Part shown: in pieces, positions 25,544-34,729 of the stretch
Layout: each line of letters begins with the position of its first letter
Position numbering within the stretch: position 1 is the stretch's first letter
Assembly (NCBI RefSeq): GCF_004114425.1
Contig: NZ_RDQF01000066.1
Location: forward strand, 1-36,372
From: Bradyrhizobium vignae
Lineage (GTDB): Bacteria; Pseudomonadota; Alphaproteobacteria; Rhizobiales; Xanthobacteraceae
Direction of reading: 5' to 3'
DNA: 36,372 nucleotides
Position numbers and translations under genes: made by a program
The notes under the pieces: generated by a model
Seen by the model: the letters and a program-made list of their open reading frames with translations, nothing else
The model's database searches: none
What the model was told of the DNA's origin: nothing

Positions 25544-28500
25544 ATGTTTCGCACGGTTTTATCCGCAAGCCCATCGCGACCGCGTTCCTGACGATCGGGA
25601 TCACGCTGATCGGCACGATCGCCTTCTTCAAGCTCCCAGTCTCGGCATTACCGACCGTGGATACGCCGACAATTCAGGTTACGGCGCAATTGCCGGGTGC
25701 CGACCCGCAGACGATGGGCTCGTCGGTAGCGACCCCCCTGGAACGCCAGTTCGGTCAGATCGCGGGCCTCACCGGAATGACATCCAGCAGCGGCCTTGGC
25801 AACACCCAGATCACGCTGCAGTTCGCAGTCAACCGCAGTACCGACGCGGCGGCTCAGGACGTGCAGGCCGCGATCAACGCGGCGTCCGGGCAACTGCCCA
25901 AGAACATGCCGTCTCCGCCGATCTTCCGAAAGATCAATCCTGCTGACGTGCCGGTGCTCCTGATCGCGCTAATGTCCGATACCGAGCCGCTGACCAAGGT
26001 CAATGATTACGCGGACAGCATCCTGGCGCAGAAACTGTCGCAGGTCCCGGGCGTGTCGCTCGTGACTATCGGCGGCGCTCAAAAGCCTTCGATCCGGGTT
26101 CAGGTGAATCCGGCAAAGCTCGCCGCAGCAGGGCTCGATCTCGAGCAGTTGCGCGCGACCCTTGGCGTCGTCACGGTCAACCAGCCGAAAGGTGTGCTTT
26201 ATGGAGCTCAGCAATCCTATACGCTTGCCACCAATGATCAGGTCCTGACGGCCAAAGATTATGAGGACCTCATTATCGCCTATCGGAATGGCGCGCCTGT
26301 CCGTCTTCGGGACGTTGGCCGTGCGATCGTCGGGGCCGAAGACATCACCTTGCACGGCTGGTTCAACGACAAGCCCTCGATCGTTCTCGCGATCCAGCGC
26401 CAGCCCGGGGCGAACGTCATCAGCACGGTTGACCAAATCAAGCATATCCTTCCGCAACTGATTGCCAGCCTGCCGTCCGATATCAAGGTCCAGATCGCGT
26501 CGGACCGCACCCAGACGATCCGAGCCAGCGTCACCGACGTTCAGTTCACGCTTGTGCTGACCATCGTCTTGGTTGTCGGCGTGATCTTCCTGTTCCTGCG
26601 CAACCTATGGGCCACCATCATCCCGGGCATCTCGGTCCCGATATCGTTGATCGGCACTTTCGGGGTGATGTACCTCCTCAAGTACAGCCTCGACAATCTG
26701 TCGCTGATGGGACTTTCGATCGCAGTGGGTTTCGTCGTGGACGATGCTATCGTGATGATCGAGAATATTTCGCGGCATATCGAAGAGGGGATGCCGCCGC
26801 TTGAGGCCGCGCTCAAAGGCGCAGGCGAGATCGGCTTCACGATTATTTCGATATCGATATCCCTCGTTGCGGTATTCATTCCGCTGCTCCTGATGGGCGG
26901 CATCATCGGCCGCATGTTCCAGGAGTTCGCGGTGACGGTGTGCGTCGCCATCGCAGTGTCGGTGATTGTTTCAGTCACGCTGACGCCGATGATGTGCGTC
27001 TACCTTCTTGGTTCAGCGCATGATGCCAACCCGGGTGCCTTATCGCGCGGTCTCGAACGCGGTTTTGTTGTGATGCAGGCCGGCTACGAGGCCGTGCTGC
27101 GCCTTGCCCTGCGCTTCAAGCCCGTGACCATGGCGGTGATGCTCGCCAGTATCGCGGCAACCGGCGTGCTCTTCGTCGCGATTCCGAAGGGATTCTTCCC
27201 CCAGCAGGATACCGGAATGATTGCAGGCATCACGGAGGCCTCGGCGGACGTATCGCCGAGCCAGATGGCAGAGCTGCAGCGTAGCGTCATTGACATCATC
27301 TCCAAGGATCCTTCAGTTGCGAACGCAACGGGGTATATCGGGCCCGGCGGTCCGACCGTTACCGAGAACAACGGCCGTCTTTTCGTACTCCTCAAGCCGC
27401 GGGAGCAGAGAAAATACTCGGCAGACGAGATTATCCGACAGCTCGATGCCAAGCTGCAGGCGCTCAAGGGCATCCAGGTCTTCATGCAGGCAACGCAGGA
27501 CATCAATCTGGCAAGCCGGCTGTCGAAAACGCAATATCAGTTCACGCTGACGGATGTTAACCAGGACGAGCTCAACAGCTGGGCCGCTAGGTTGTTTGCC
27601 AAGTTAAAAACGTTGCCGGTGCTGGCGGATGTTGCCAGCGACCAGGCGAATGCTGCCCGCCAGCTTAAAGTCCAGATCGACCGGGATGCGGCTTCGCGCC
27701 TGGGGATCGATCCGGCGGCAGTGGACAACACGCTTTATGATGCCTTCGGCCAACGGCACGTCGCCCAGATCTTTACGACGCTGAACACTTATTATGTCGT
27801 CCTCGAGGCTGATCCGTCATTCCAGCTTGGGCCTTACGCGCTGAACCGGATCTATGTCCGCTCGTCCGCGGGATCGATGGTCCCCTTGAGCCAGTTCGCG
27901 TCGATCGGCTACGGCGCGGCGCCGCTCGCGGTCAACCATCAGAGCCAGTTTCCCTCCGTCACCCTGAGCTTCAATCTCGCACCTGGCGCGGCGGTGGGCA
28001 CCGCCGTTGCTGCCGTGCAGAAAGCGGCCTCCGATCTGCATATGCCCTCTACTGTTGTCACGAGCTTCCAAGGCAACGCGCAAGCGTTTCAGTCGTCGCT
28101 GGCGAGCACTCCGATCCTGATCGTTGCCGCGATTATCGCCGTGTATTTGATCCTGGGTATGCTCTATGAGAGCGCGATCCACCCGATCACAATCCTTTCG
28201 ACGCTGCCATCTGCGGGATTGGGCGCTCTCTTGGCGCTTTCTGCATTCGGATTCGGGCTCGATGTCATCGGATTGATCGGAATTATCCTCCTGATTGGCA
28301 TTGTGCAAAAGAACGGCATCATGCTGATCGACTTTGCTCTCGACGCCGAGCGTCACAGGGGCCTCACAGCCGAGGAATCGGCGTTGGAAGCTTGCAAGAT
28401 CAGATTCCGTCCGATCCTTATGACGACGATGTGCGCGCTGCTCGGAGGTGTCCCATTGATGGTCGGCACAGGTACGGGCTCGGAATTGAGGCAGCCTCTC

Positions 28501-28653
28501 GGTTTCGCAATTGTTGGCGGCCTGATCGTCTCACAGTTGCTGACGCTGTTCACGACTTCGGTCGTCTACATCTATCTCGACAAGGTCAGCCACTGGTTTG
28601 GGCATCAGCGTCGCTCTCGGGTGCCGTCAGCGAAGACGCAGATTGCAGCATGA
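25540..28653 (+). CDS. RND multidrug efflux permease (second copy)
   Basis: A 1037-residue HAE1 permease, same length as the other copy in the window. N-terminal helix FIRKPIATAFLTIGI, porter motif PGADPQTM, proton-relay Asp pair in VGFVVDDAIVMIENI, and TM10 lysine in GIVQKNGIMLIDFA. Paralogy with the first permease is visible throughout. The adaptor-permease coupling, with the divergent LysR, suggests an inducible pump; the substrate is unknown. Confidence 0.95.
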   Translation: MNVSHGFIRKPIATAFLTIGITLIGTIAFFKLPVSALPTVDTPTIQVTAQLPGADPQTMGSSVATPLERQFGQIAGLTGMTSSSGLGNTQITLQFAVNRSTDAAAQDVQAAINAASGQLPKNMPSPPIFRKINPADVPVLLIALMSDTEPLTKVNDYADSILAQKLSQVPGVSLVTIGGAQKPSIRVQVNPAKLAAAGLDLEQLRATLGVVTVNQPKGVLYGAQQSYTLATNDQVLTAKDYEDLIIAYRNGAPVRLRDVGRAIVGAEDITLHGWFNDKPSIVLAIQRQPGANVISTVDQIKHILPQLIASLPSDIKVQIASDRTQTIRASVTDVQFTLVLTIVLVVGVIFLFLRNLWATIIPGISVPISLIGTFGVMYLLKYSLDNLSLMGLSIAVGFVVDDAIVMIENISRHIEEGMPPLEAALKGAGEIGFTIISISISLVAVFIPLLLMGGIIGRMFQEFAVTVCVAIAVSVIVSVTLTPMMCVYLLGSAHDANPGALSRGLERGFVVMQAGYEAVLRLALRFKPVTMAVMLASIAATGVLFVAIPKGFFPQQDTGMIAGITEASADVSPSQMAELQRSVIDIISKDPSVANATGYIGPGGPTVTENNGRLFVLLKPREQRKYSADEIIRQLDAKLQALKGIQVFMQATQDINLASRLSKTQYQFTLTDVNQDELNSWAARLFAKLKTLPVLADVASDQANAARQLKVQIDRDAASRLGIDPAAVDNTLYDAFGQRHVAQIFTTLNTYYVVLEADPSFQLGPYALNRIYVRSSAGSMVPLSQFASIGYGAAPLAVNHQSQFPSVTLSFNLAPGAAVGTAVAAVQKAASDLHMPSTVVTSFQGNAQAFQSSLASTPILIVAAIIAVYLILGMLYESAIHPITILSTLPSAGLGALLALSAFGFGLDVIGLIGIILLIGIVQKNGIMLIDFALDAERHRGLTAEESALEACKIRFRPILMTTMCALLGGVPLMVGTGTGSELRQPLGFAIVGGLIVSQLLTLFTTSVVYIYLDKVSHWFGHQRRSRVPSAKTQIAA

Positions 28654-28701
28654 CTATGTATCGTCGCTCGACCTCAGCGGTGGAGAGGACCAGGCTTGCC
28701 A

Positions 28702-29394
28702 ATGATATTGTATAGTAGAGTTGAGAGAGCACTGGCGCGCAATCGGGTGTCGTCTGAGGGGACCGACGCGGTTCCGGATGTCACGATTGCGTTCTGGAGA
28801 AACAGGGTTCTCGCCGCGGCCGGCGGCGGGATTCTGGGCGAGGCGCTCAACCGAATCTACTTGCATCGCTCCGGACGTGTGATTGTTGCATTGCTGCTTT
28901 GTTTTAGTGGTGCACTCGTGTTGCGAGCCGCAACACGACAGTTTCGGCGTGCGACCTTCTGGTCAGCCATGTTCGCGGCGGGCGTGCTCAGCGCGGTGCT
29001 AGCGCGGACAATTGACGAAGCCTTGGGCCTTGGTGATGCCGCTGCGAGCCTGCAAATCGTTCCGTTGCTCGTGATATCGTTTGTGATTTGCTACCGCAAA
29101 ACTGGAGCATTCGGTGCGCTCACCGATCGTCCAGTCGATGAATTGTTCTTCTGGCCGATAGCGGCGATCGCTCAGACCCTCGCAAGCGCATTGGCCGATT
29201 GGACCGTTGATCCCGGCGGACCAGGTTATGGCCGCGCTCTCCCAGTCATCGCGTTCGGCCTATTGACCACGATCGCGCTTGCGTTGTTCACGCGCGTTCC
29301 ACGTGCCGCGCTCTTTTGGATTGTGTTCCTGCTGACAGGGCTGGGCGCCGCGCTTGGAGGAGCATACGGCTACCAAATCCTTTGCGGCGATTGA
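28702..29394 (+). CDS. COG4705-like multi-span membrane protein
   Basis: A 230-residue membrane protein resembling the uncharacterised COG4705 family, which is built from repeated two-helix units. The start of the mature region (VPDVTIAFWRNRVLAAAGGG) and repeats such as DELFFWPIAAIAQTLASALADW and LFWIVFLLTGLGAALGGAYGY match that architecture. Family Asp residues (e.g. GxxxGD) are mostly replaced here (AALGGAY). It begins 48 bases after the RND permease and could be its last operon member. The ATG is preferred over a TTG two codons earlier. Confidence 0.75.
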   Translation: MILYSRVERALARNRVSSEGTDAVPDVTIAFWRNRVLAAAGGGILGEALNRIYLHRSGRVIVALLLCFSGALVLRAATRQFRRATFWSAMFAAGVLSAVLARTIDEALGLGDAAASLQIVPLLVISFVICYRKTGAFGALTDRPVDELFFWPIAAIAQTLASALADWTVDPGGPGYGRALPVIAFGLLTTIALALFTRVPRAALFWIVFLLTGLGAALGGAYGYQILCGD

Positions 29395-29879
29395 ACATGG
29401 CAAGCCGTTGCTATCAGAAGTGTACGAGATTACGGCCGCAAGATCCTTCGCGAAGGTTGCGCGCGCGGCCCGAATGGCCGCACCGCCGAAGAGCTTCGGA
29501 TCGCGATGGCAGAGGCTGAGGACAACTCCGTGCCGATGCCGTTGGCAGCCTCGTCCAGGATCGATTGGTCGGGGTCATGACGCGAAGCCGGGCTGATCTC
29601 TCGACTGGTCGGCGCTCGAGTTGCTCGCGGCGTGCGATGCCGGTTTCGTCTCTCGCCGGTGCGAGCCGTGGGTTGACGCGCGGTTGCGGCCGTCGTGGTC
29701 CCGATCGCGTTTGCCCCGGCGACGTGCAACCGCGCGCATGCCCACGGACGTCTCGGCGGCGCCGGCCAACTGTGCCGCAGGAGCCGTCGATGTAGGTCAC
29801 GCGGTCGCTCTCGACGTTCTCACAAGATCGCGAAGCGGCAGCGCGACGATTTGACCCCCGAAGAATGACCACGTATACA
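29395..29879. other. GC-rich stretch without a supported gene
   Basis: No convincing gene in about 480 bases. The reading frame of the preceding membrane protein stays open for roughly 60 codons after its stop, but it lacks a start, ribosome site or recognisable motif. Arg/Ser-rich frames on both strands look like high-GC chance frames. It could be a decayed coding remnant. The mbfA promoter must lie at its right end. Confidence 0.4.
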
Positions 29880-29898
29880 GTTTAGAACGATTCTAAAC
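29880..29898. promoter_or_regulatory. Irr box (iron-control element) of mbfA
   Basis: A perfect palindrome: GTTTAGAA - CGA - TTCTAAAC. Its core matches the Irr/ICE consensus TTTAGAA-N3-TTCTAAA of Rhizobiales. It ends 10 bases before the mbfA start codon, so Irr binding would block transcription initiation or elongation. Irr is present under low iron, so mbfA should be repressed when iron is scarce, as known for Bradyrhizobium and Agrobacterium mbfA. Confidence 0.88.
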
Positions 29899-29908
29899 AG
29901 GGTGCAAT

Positions 29909-30880
29909 GTGAAGAGCTTTGCTGATTTGAGTGAGCGTGAGGTTCTCGCGGTGGCGATCTCCGCCGAGGAGGAGGACAGCCGCATCTACATGAGCTTCGC
30001 GGAGGATTTGAAGGATCGGTATCCGGATTCGGCAAAGCTGTTCGAGGAGATGGCTGAGCAGGAGCATGGCCATCGCCACATGCTGCTGGAAATGTACGAA
30101 CAGCGCTTTGGTCCGCATTTGCCGCCGATCCGCCGCGAGGACGTAAAGGGATTTCTGCGGCGCCGCCCGATCTGGCTGACGAAAAACCTGCCGCTCGATG
30201 CCATCCGCAAAGAAGTCGAGACCATGGAGTTCGAGGCCGAGCGCTTCTACGCCAAGGCAGCGGAGCGGGCGAAGGACATCAATATACGCCGATTGCTCGG
30301 CGACCTCGCTGAAGCCGAGAAAGGCCACGAGCATACTGCAGTCAAACTGACCGGCGAGATCTTGAAGCCGGATGTGCGCGCCGAAGAGGACCGCACGCAC
30401 CGCCGCATGTTCGTGCTGCAATATGTGCAGCCGGGCCTTGCCGGGCTAATGGACGGTTCGGTCTCAACGCTGGCGCCGCTGTTCGCCGCGGCCTTCGCCA
30501 CGCACCAGAACTGGCAGACGTTCCTGGTGGGGCTAGCCGCCTCCATCGGCGCCGGCATCAGCATGGGCTTTGCGGAAGCGCTCTCTGACGACGGTTCGCT
30601 CACGGGGCGTGGCTCGCCCTGGCTGCGTGGGCTGACCTGTGGTGTGATGACGACGCTCGGCGGGCTCGGTCACACCGCGCCGTACCTGGTGCCTGACAGC
30701 TGGCCCAACGCGTTCTGGATAGCAACGGCAATCGCCAGTGTCGTCGTTTTCTTCGAGCTCTGGGCGATCGCCTACATCCGCGCGCGCTACATGGACACCC
30801 CATTCCTGCAGGCGGTGTTCCAGATCGTGCTGGGCGGGGCGATCGTGCTCGGGGTTGGGATCCTGATCGGAGCGGCCTAA
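29909..30880 (+). CDS. mbfA: Membrane-bound ferritin MbfA (iron exporter)
   Basis: MbfA is an inner-membrane iron exporter with a cytoplasmic ferritin-like domain that limits iron and peroxide stress. The 323-residue protein has a ferritin-like part (about 1-155) with two di-iron motifs (AEEEDSRIY...EQEHGHRH and EFEAERFY...EAEKGHEH), then a Vit1/CCC1-type membrane part (about 170-323) containing GLMDGSVSTLAPLFAAAF and GISMGFAEALSDDG. The start is GTG with AGGG six bases upstream. A perfect Irr box sits directly before it. The next gene follows after 15 bases, suggesting co-transcription with the barrel protein and cytochrome b561. Confidence 0.96.
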   Translation: MKSFADLSEREVLAVAISAEEEDSRIYMSFAEDLKDRYPDSAKLFEEMAEQEHGHRHMLLEMYEQRFGPHLPPIRREDVKGFLRRRPIWLTKNLPLDAIRKEVETMEFEAERFYAKAAERAKDINIRRLLGDLAEAEKGHEHTAVKLTGEILKPDVRAEEDRTHRRMFVLQYVQPGLAGLMDGSVSTLAPLFAAAFATHQNWQTFLVGLAASIGAGISMGFAEALSDDGSLTGRGSPWLRGLTCGVMTTLGGLGHTAPYLVPDSWPNAFWIATAIASVVVFFELWAIAYIRARYMDTPFLQAVFQIVLGGAIVLGVGILIGAA

Positions 30881-30895
30881 GCTGCAAGTATCGCA

Positions 30896-31756
30896 ATGAA
30901 ACTGCCACCCCCGCTCATTCCAGCAAAGGCGCTGCACCTCGTCGGTGCATTCGCGTTGCTTGTTTCGTCACAGTCCGCAAAGGCCGTCGACGAGATCCAA
31001 GTCTACAATGCCGGCATTGCCGATGTCGGCCAATTCACGATCCAACAGCACCTCAACTATGTTGCGGTCGGGCAGAAGGACCCGCCATTTCTCGGCGGCA
31101 TTCCGTCCAACCATAGCCTCAACGGCACGCCCGAGTTCGCTTATGGAGTCACCGACTGGTGGGAGCTTGGGCTCTATTTGCCGTTCTCAATCCAGAATCA
31201 ACAATTTCTCTCGGACGCCTTCAAGCTGCGCACACTGTTCGTGGTGCCGCATGCGGCAGATCGCAATTCCTTTTACGGCGTGAATTTCGAGTTCAGTCAC
31301 GAGATGCCGAAATTCTCGCAGACCCGGTTCGGGCTGGAGATTCGGCCCGTGCTCGGCATTCGCAACGAGCTGTATGAGTTGATCGTCAATCCGATCGTGG
31401 ATGTCGGATTCGGCAGGAATGGCGAGGTGGACTTTGCGCCGGCCGCGCGCGTCGCCCGCAAGTTCGGCGACGATCTGTTCGCCGGTCTCGAGTATTATGC
31501 CGATCTCGGCGAAATTGGGAACTTCAAGAAAGTCTCCGAACAGTCGCACATGCTGTTCGCGGTGACTGATTTCAAGATCGGCGAGTTTGGCGTGAACTTC
31601 GGCGTTGGCTACGGGTTGACGCCGGCGTCCGACCGGCTGGTGGTGAAAACCATCCTCGGTTATGCATTCGCGGTGCCGGGGCAGGCATCCGACGGCAGCG
31701 CGCGCTCGCCAGGACCGATCAATCCGTTCGCGCACGCGCGGAGCTTCCAACCCTGA
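30896..31756 (+). CDS. Outer-membrane beta-barrel protein (MetA/transporter-like)
   Basis: A 286-residue exported protein with a signal peptide ending near AKA and a pattern of alternating amphipathic strands. Blocks such as GQFTIQQHLNYVAVG, TPEFAYGVTDWWELGLYLPF, RFGLEIRPVLGIR and LFAVTDFKIGEFGVNFGVGYGL are typical of small outer-membrane barrels in the Phenol_MetA_deg-like group. No transport substrate is assignable. It lies 15 bases after mbfA and 37 before a cytochrome b561 gene, under the same Irr box. Confidence 0.8.
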   Translation: MKLPPPLIPAKALHLVGAFALLVSSQSAKAVDEIQVYNAGIADVGQFTIQQHLNYVAVGQKDPPFLGGIPSNHSLNGTPEFAYGVTDWWELGLYLPFSIQNQQFLSDAFKLRTLFVVPHAADRNSFYGVNFEFSHEMPKFSQTRFGLEIRPVLGIRNELYELIVNPIVDVGFGRNGEVDFAPAARVARKFGDDLFAGLEYYADLGEIGNFKKVSEQSHMLFAVTDFKIGEFGVNFGVGYGLTPASDRLVVKTILGYAFAVPGQASDGSARSPGPINPFAHARSFQP

Positions 31757-31793
31757 ACTGGCACGCTTCCGCAAGATCTTGCGAGAAAAATCC

Positions 31794-32324
31794 ATGACTG
31801 CTCGCCTTCATTACGGCACGCCTGCCAAGGTGTTTCACTGGCTTATCGTTGCGCTGCTCGCAGTTCAATATCCGATCGGCTGGCTGATGCCAGACATTCA
31901 CCGCGGCATGCAGCCGGGCACGGCAATGACATTTCACGTCTCGATCGGCCTTGCGATCCTGCTTCTCACCGCTCTCCGCCTAGCCTGGCGTATCACCCAT
32001 CCCGTCGCGCCCGAGAGCTCGTTACCGTCCTGGCAACGTTTGAGCTCGGAGGCGGTGCACTGGGTGCTGTACGTGCTCGTGCTTGCGACCACCATCTCGG
32101 GCTGGCTGTTCGCGTCCTATCGCGGCTGGTCTATATCGTTCTTCTATCTGACGCCACTGCCGACGCTGGCTTCCGATAACGCTGCGGCGGGACGAGCCAT
32201 CGACGGTTGGCATCAGGCCGCCGAATGGACGTTACTGGTCGTGATCGGGATCCATGTCGCGGCTGCGCTGGCTCACGTCTTCATCTACCGCGATCGGGTG
32301 ATGCACCGGATGCTGCCCGGCTGA
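31794..32324 (+). CDS. Cytochrome b561 family membrane protein
   Basis: A 176-residue four-helix bacterial cytochrome b561. Likely heme-ligand histidines are His15 (VFHWLI), His48 (FHVSIGL), His89 (VHWVLY), His140 (WHQAAEW) and His154 (IGIHVAAAL). Family members take electrons from quinol to periplasmic acceptors; some act on superoxide or ferric iron. The chosen ATG is where the family N-terminus (MTARLHYGTPAKVFHWL) begins. Position in the mbfA run suggests a role in iron redox or iron-linked oxidative stress; this is inferred. Confidence 0.92.
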   Translation: MTARLHYGTPAKVFHWLIVALLAVQYPIGWLMPDIHRGMQPGTAMTFHVSIGLAILLLTALRLAWRITHPVAPESSLPSWQRLSSEAVHWVLYVLVLATTISGWLFASYRGWSISFFYLTPLPTLASDNAAAGRAIDGWHQAAEWTLLVVIGIHVAAALAHVFIYRDRVMHRMLPG

Positions 32325-32680
32325 TTTCCCCCGTGGCGGCATGCGAGGGACGATTGGTTAGCGCAGCGGCTCCGACACCAACTTGTCAAGCCCGGCAGCG
32401 ACGCAGCGTGAGTTCAGCGATCAAGTTTCTCTTGAACGGTGAGTTGCGGGCAAACGAACGGACAGACACCGATAATCTCGTCTTGTAAGTTCAGGCATTG
32501 GATCTTGGTCGCGGCTGCGATCCAAGCGAACCACGCGAACAAATGATCTTTCGATGCGATGGAATAGATCCGGAATTTCGGATTCGCACGACAGTCGCCA
32601 GGGGAATGACAACGAAGGCACTACATTCTTCTCGTCGGAAGAAGGCGCCTCGGCAAGACAGATTTCGCACAAGGGCAAAC
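32325..32680. other. Intergenic stretch before the CLC gene
   Basis: About 350 bases with no clear gene. The CLC reading frame is open back through part of it, but the residues there are basic, without a ribosome site at a proper distance. No palindrome or terminator is obvious. Confidence 0.4.
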
Positions 32681-34021
32681 ATGCGAGAACGGCGACTAAG
32701 TGCTATTCTGCTCTTTACAGCACCACGGAGCGACTCTGCCGACGCAAGCCCCGAAACGCCAGCAGGGGAGCCTTCCGGTGGGACGTCGCTGCGGTGCCTC
32801 GCGGCCGTCACCCTCTTAACAGGTCTTGGCGCCGGCCTGGCTGGCATGGCGCTTGCCCTGTTGCTGCACCTGATTCAGCATTTCGCGTATGGCTACAGCC
32901 TGGAGGGAATCACTAGGAACGAAAGCTTTCTGCAGGGCGTCATGGCAGCTGCTCCCGCTCGTCGTGTCGCGGCGCTACTCAGCTGCGGCTTGGTCGCCGG
33001 ATGCGGTTGGTGGGCAGTCTACCGGTTCGGCGTGAAGGAGGTGAGCATCAAAGACGCCGTCGCGCCGGGCGGCCCACCCATGCCCTTTCTCACCACTATG
33101 GCTCATGTGCTGCTGCAGATCGCGACAGTGGCACTCGGCTCGCCGCTTGGGCGCGAAGTGGCGCCGCGCGAGATCGGCGCACTGCTAGCTGGTTGGTTTT
33201 CATGTCGCGGTGGTCTCGGCGCCGGGGAAACTCGGATCATGATCGCCTGCGGCGCTGGAGCCGGACTCGCCGCAGTCTACAACGTCCCGTTAGCCGGGAC
33301 CGTCTTCGTGCTGGAGGTGCTCCTACGCAGCATTCATCCTACTGTGGTCATTCCTGCTATCGTCACCTCGTGGATCGCCACGGTGGTCGCTCGAACTGGA
33401 CTGGGCGATGTAGCCCAGTATCGGATCCCAGATTACCAGATCAGCGTGGCCCTAGTCGTTTGGTCGGTGCTCGCCGGACCGCTCATCGGTGTCGCTGCCC
33501 ATCAGTACGCGAAAATGGCGAGATGGGCACGTGCCAATGCGCCCCACGATGCACGCCTGATCCCTTGGTGTCTCACTATTTTTGGCGTTATTGGAGTGAT
33601 CACGATCTGGCTCCCGCAGCTGCCGGGCAATGGCAAGGGGCCTACAGAGCTCGGTCTGGGAGGAAACATTACAGTGGAGCTCGCTGCGCTGCTTTTGGTG
33701 GCGAAGCTCGTCGCAACGACAGGCACCCTGCGCGCCGGAGCCGAAGGGGGACTCTTGACGCCCAGCCTTGCGATCGGCGCATTGCTCTCGGTCGTGCTCG
33801 GCGCTGGTTGGAATCTCGCAGGCTTCGCCGTACCGGAGGGGGCTTACGCGATAGTAGGCGCCACAGCTTTCCTCGGAGTCTCAATGCGGATGCCCATCAC
33901 CGCTATGATGCTAACATTTGAGCTTACGCATCTTTCACAGGATTTCGTGATCCCCATCATGGCAGCGACCGTCGGCGGCACAGCGGTGCAGGAATGGCGT
34001 TGTCTGGTGTGCAGCACCTGA
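32681..34021 (+). CDS. CLC-family chloride channel/transporter
   Basis: A 446-residue CLC membrane protein, probably a proton-coupled chloride exchanger or channel. The gating Glu159 lies in LGREVAPREIGALLA, a variant of the classical GREGP. The GGLLTPSLAIGALLS block and GATAFLGVSMRMPITAMMLTFELT in the last third are family features. The GSGIP selectivity motif is not found; that region reads DAVAPGGPPMPF. The C-terminus is short (AVQEWRCLVCST then stop), lacking the usual last segment. The start has AAGGG upstream and begins a cytosolic tail of about 35 residues. CLC antiporters support acid resistance in E. coli. Confidence 0.9.
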   Translation: MRERRLSAILLFTAPRSDSADASPETPAGEPSGGTSLRCLAAVTLLTGLGAGLAGMALALLLHLIQHFAYGYSLEGITRNESFLQGVMAAAPARRVAALLSCGLVAGCGWWAVYRFGVKEVSIKDAVAPGGPPMPFLTTMAHVLLQIATVALGSPLGREVAPREIGALLAGWFSCRGGLGAGETRIMIACGAGAGLAAVYNVPLAGTVFVLEVLLRSIHPTVVIPAIVTSWIATVVARTGLGDVAQYRIPDYQISVALVVWSVLAGPLIGVAAHQYAKMARWARANAPHDARLIPWCLTIFGVIGVITIWLPQLPGNGKGPTELGLGGNITVELAALLLVAKLVATTGTLRAGAEGGLLTPSLAIGALLSVVLGAGWNLAGFAVPEGAYAIVGATAFLGVSMRMPITAMMLTFELTHLSQDFVIPIMAATVGGTAVQEWRCLVCST

Positions 34022-34399
34022 GATCGTCAATTTGTCTGAGCAGAGAAGAAGTCTTCGAGGAGTGCTAATCTGCGTATGCAATCCGATTTGAAGCCCTTTT
34101 TAGTGATCCATTCGTCGTAAATTTGACGGAGATCCCGACGCCATGGAGTCGCCGACCAGCTAGGTGAAGTTGGCTCGCTGCCGTCGTCGGAGCGATATTG
34201 GTCATGACAAAATTGGAAGAGCGCGCAATTGAGCTGGTCCGGTCTCGCCGGAAATAGCACTGAAATATATCTAGGCAGGGTGCTTGCTGTATACGACTTT
34301 TCTCCGCAGACTCCGCGGCATGGGGGTGAGCATGCACCCTTGCCCCCTAGCCATTTTCCTCCGGTGCATTGGCTAAACAAGAGAAAGAGAGGTGCATGA
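34022..34399. other. Stretch between CLC gene and phage-type module
   Basis: About 380 bases, no gene supported. A minus-strand frame of about 129 codons crosses it but starts with GTG and overlaps the next start; it shows no domain. GC content drops here relative to the flanks, in keeping with a boundary to acquired DNA. Confidence 0.4.
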
Positions 34400-34666
34400 A
34401 TGCCCCCCGCACTCACGGTCCGAAATTGGACTCGCTTCCAACACTACAGAGACAGAACGCCGCCTTGGATAAAGCTCCACTATGAACTTTTTGACGTCGC
34501 CCGATTGGGTGATGCTCGACGATGCTAGCAAGCTGCTAGCGATTGTTTGCATGCTGGTAGCATCACGCAGGTCCCCAACAATTCATCATACATTCAAAAA
34601 GTCGGGCAACTCGCTCGCCTGCCAAACTTCAAACCACTGATTGAATGTGGATTCCTCGAAGTTGGA

Positions 34667-34695
34667 GCATCTGCTAGTGCCTCGCTAGCAGATGC
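34667..34695. repeat. Perfect inverted repeat within the replication remnant
   Basis: GCATCTGCTAG and CTAGCAGATGC form 11-bp perfect arms around a seven-base loop. It belongs to a cluster of TGCTAGC motifs (34523, 34534, 34672 variant, 34684 inverted, 34693) inside about 180 bases of the gene. Confidence 0.6.
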
Positions 34696-34729
34696 TAGCT
34701 CTCGCGCGCGCTCGCAAGAGACAGAGGCA

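Noticed and set aside
29414..29872. Minus-strand frame of about 150 codons, considered as an IS remnant
   Set aside because: Arg/Ser-rich and no transposase motif could be identified.
34027..34416. 129-codon minus-strand frame next to the phage-type module
   Set aside because: The GTG start overlaps the replication remnant and most of the length lacks any signature; only the C-terminal 40 codons read protein-like.
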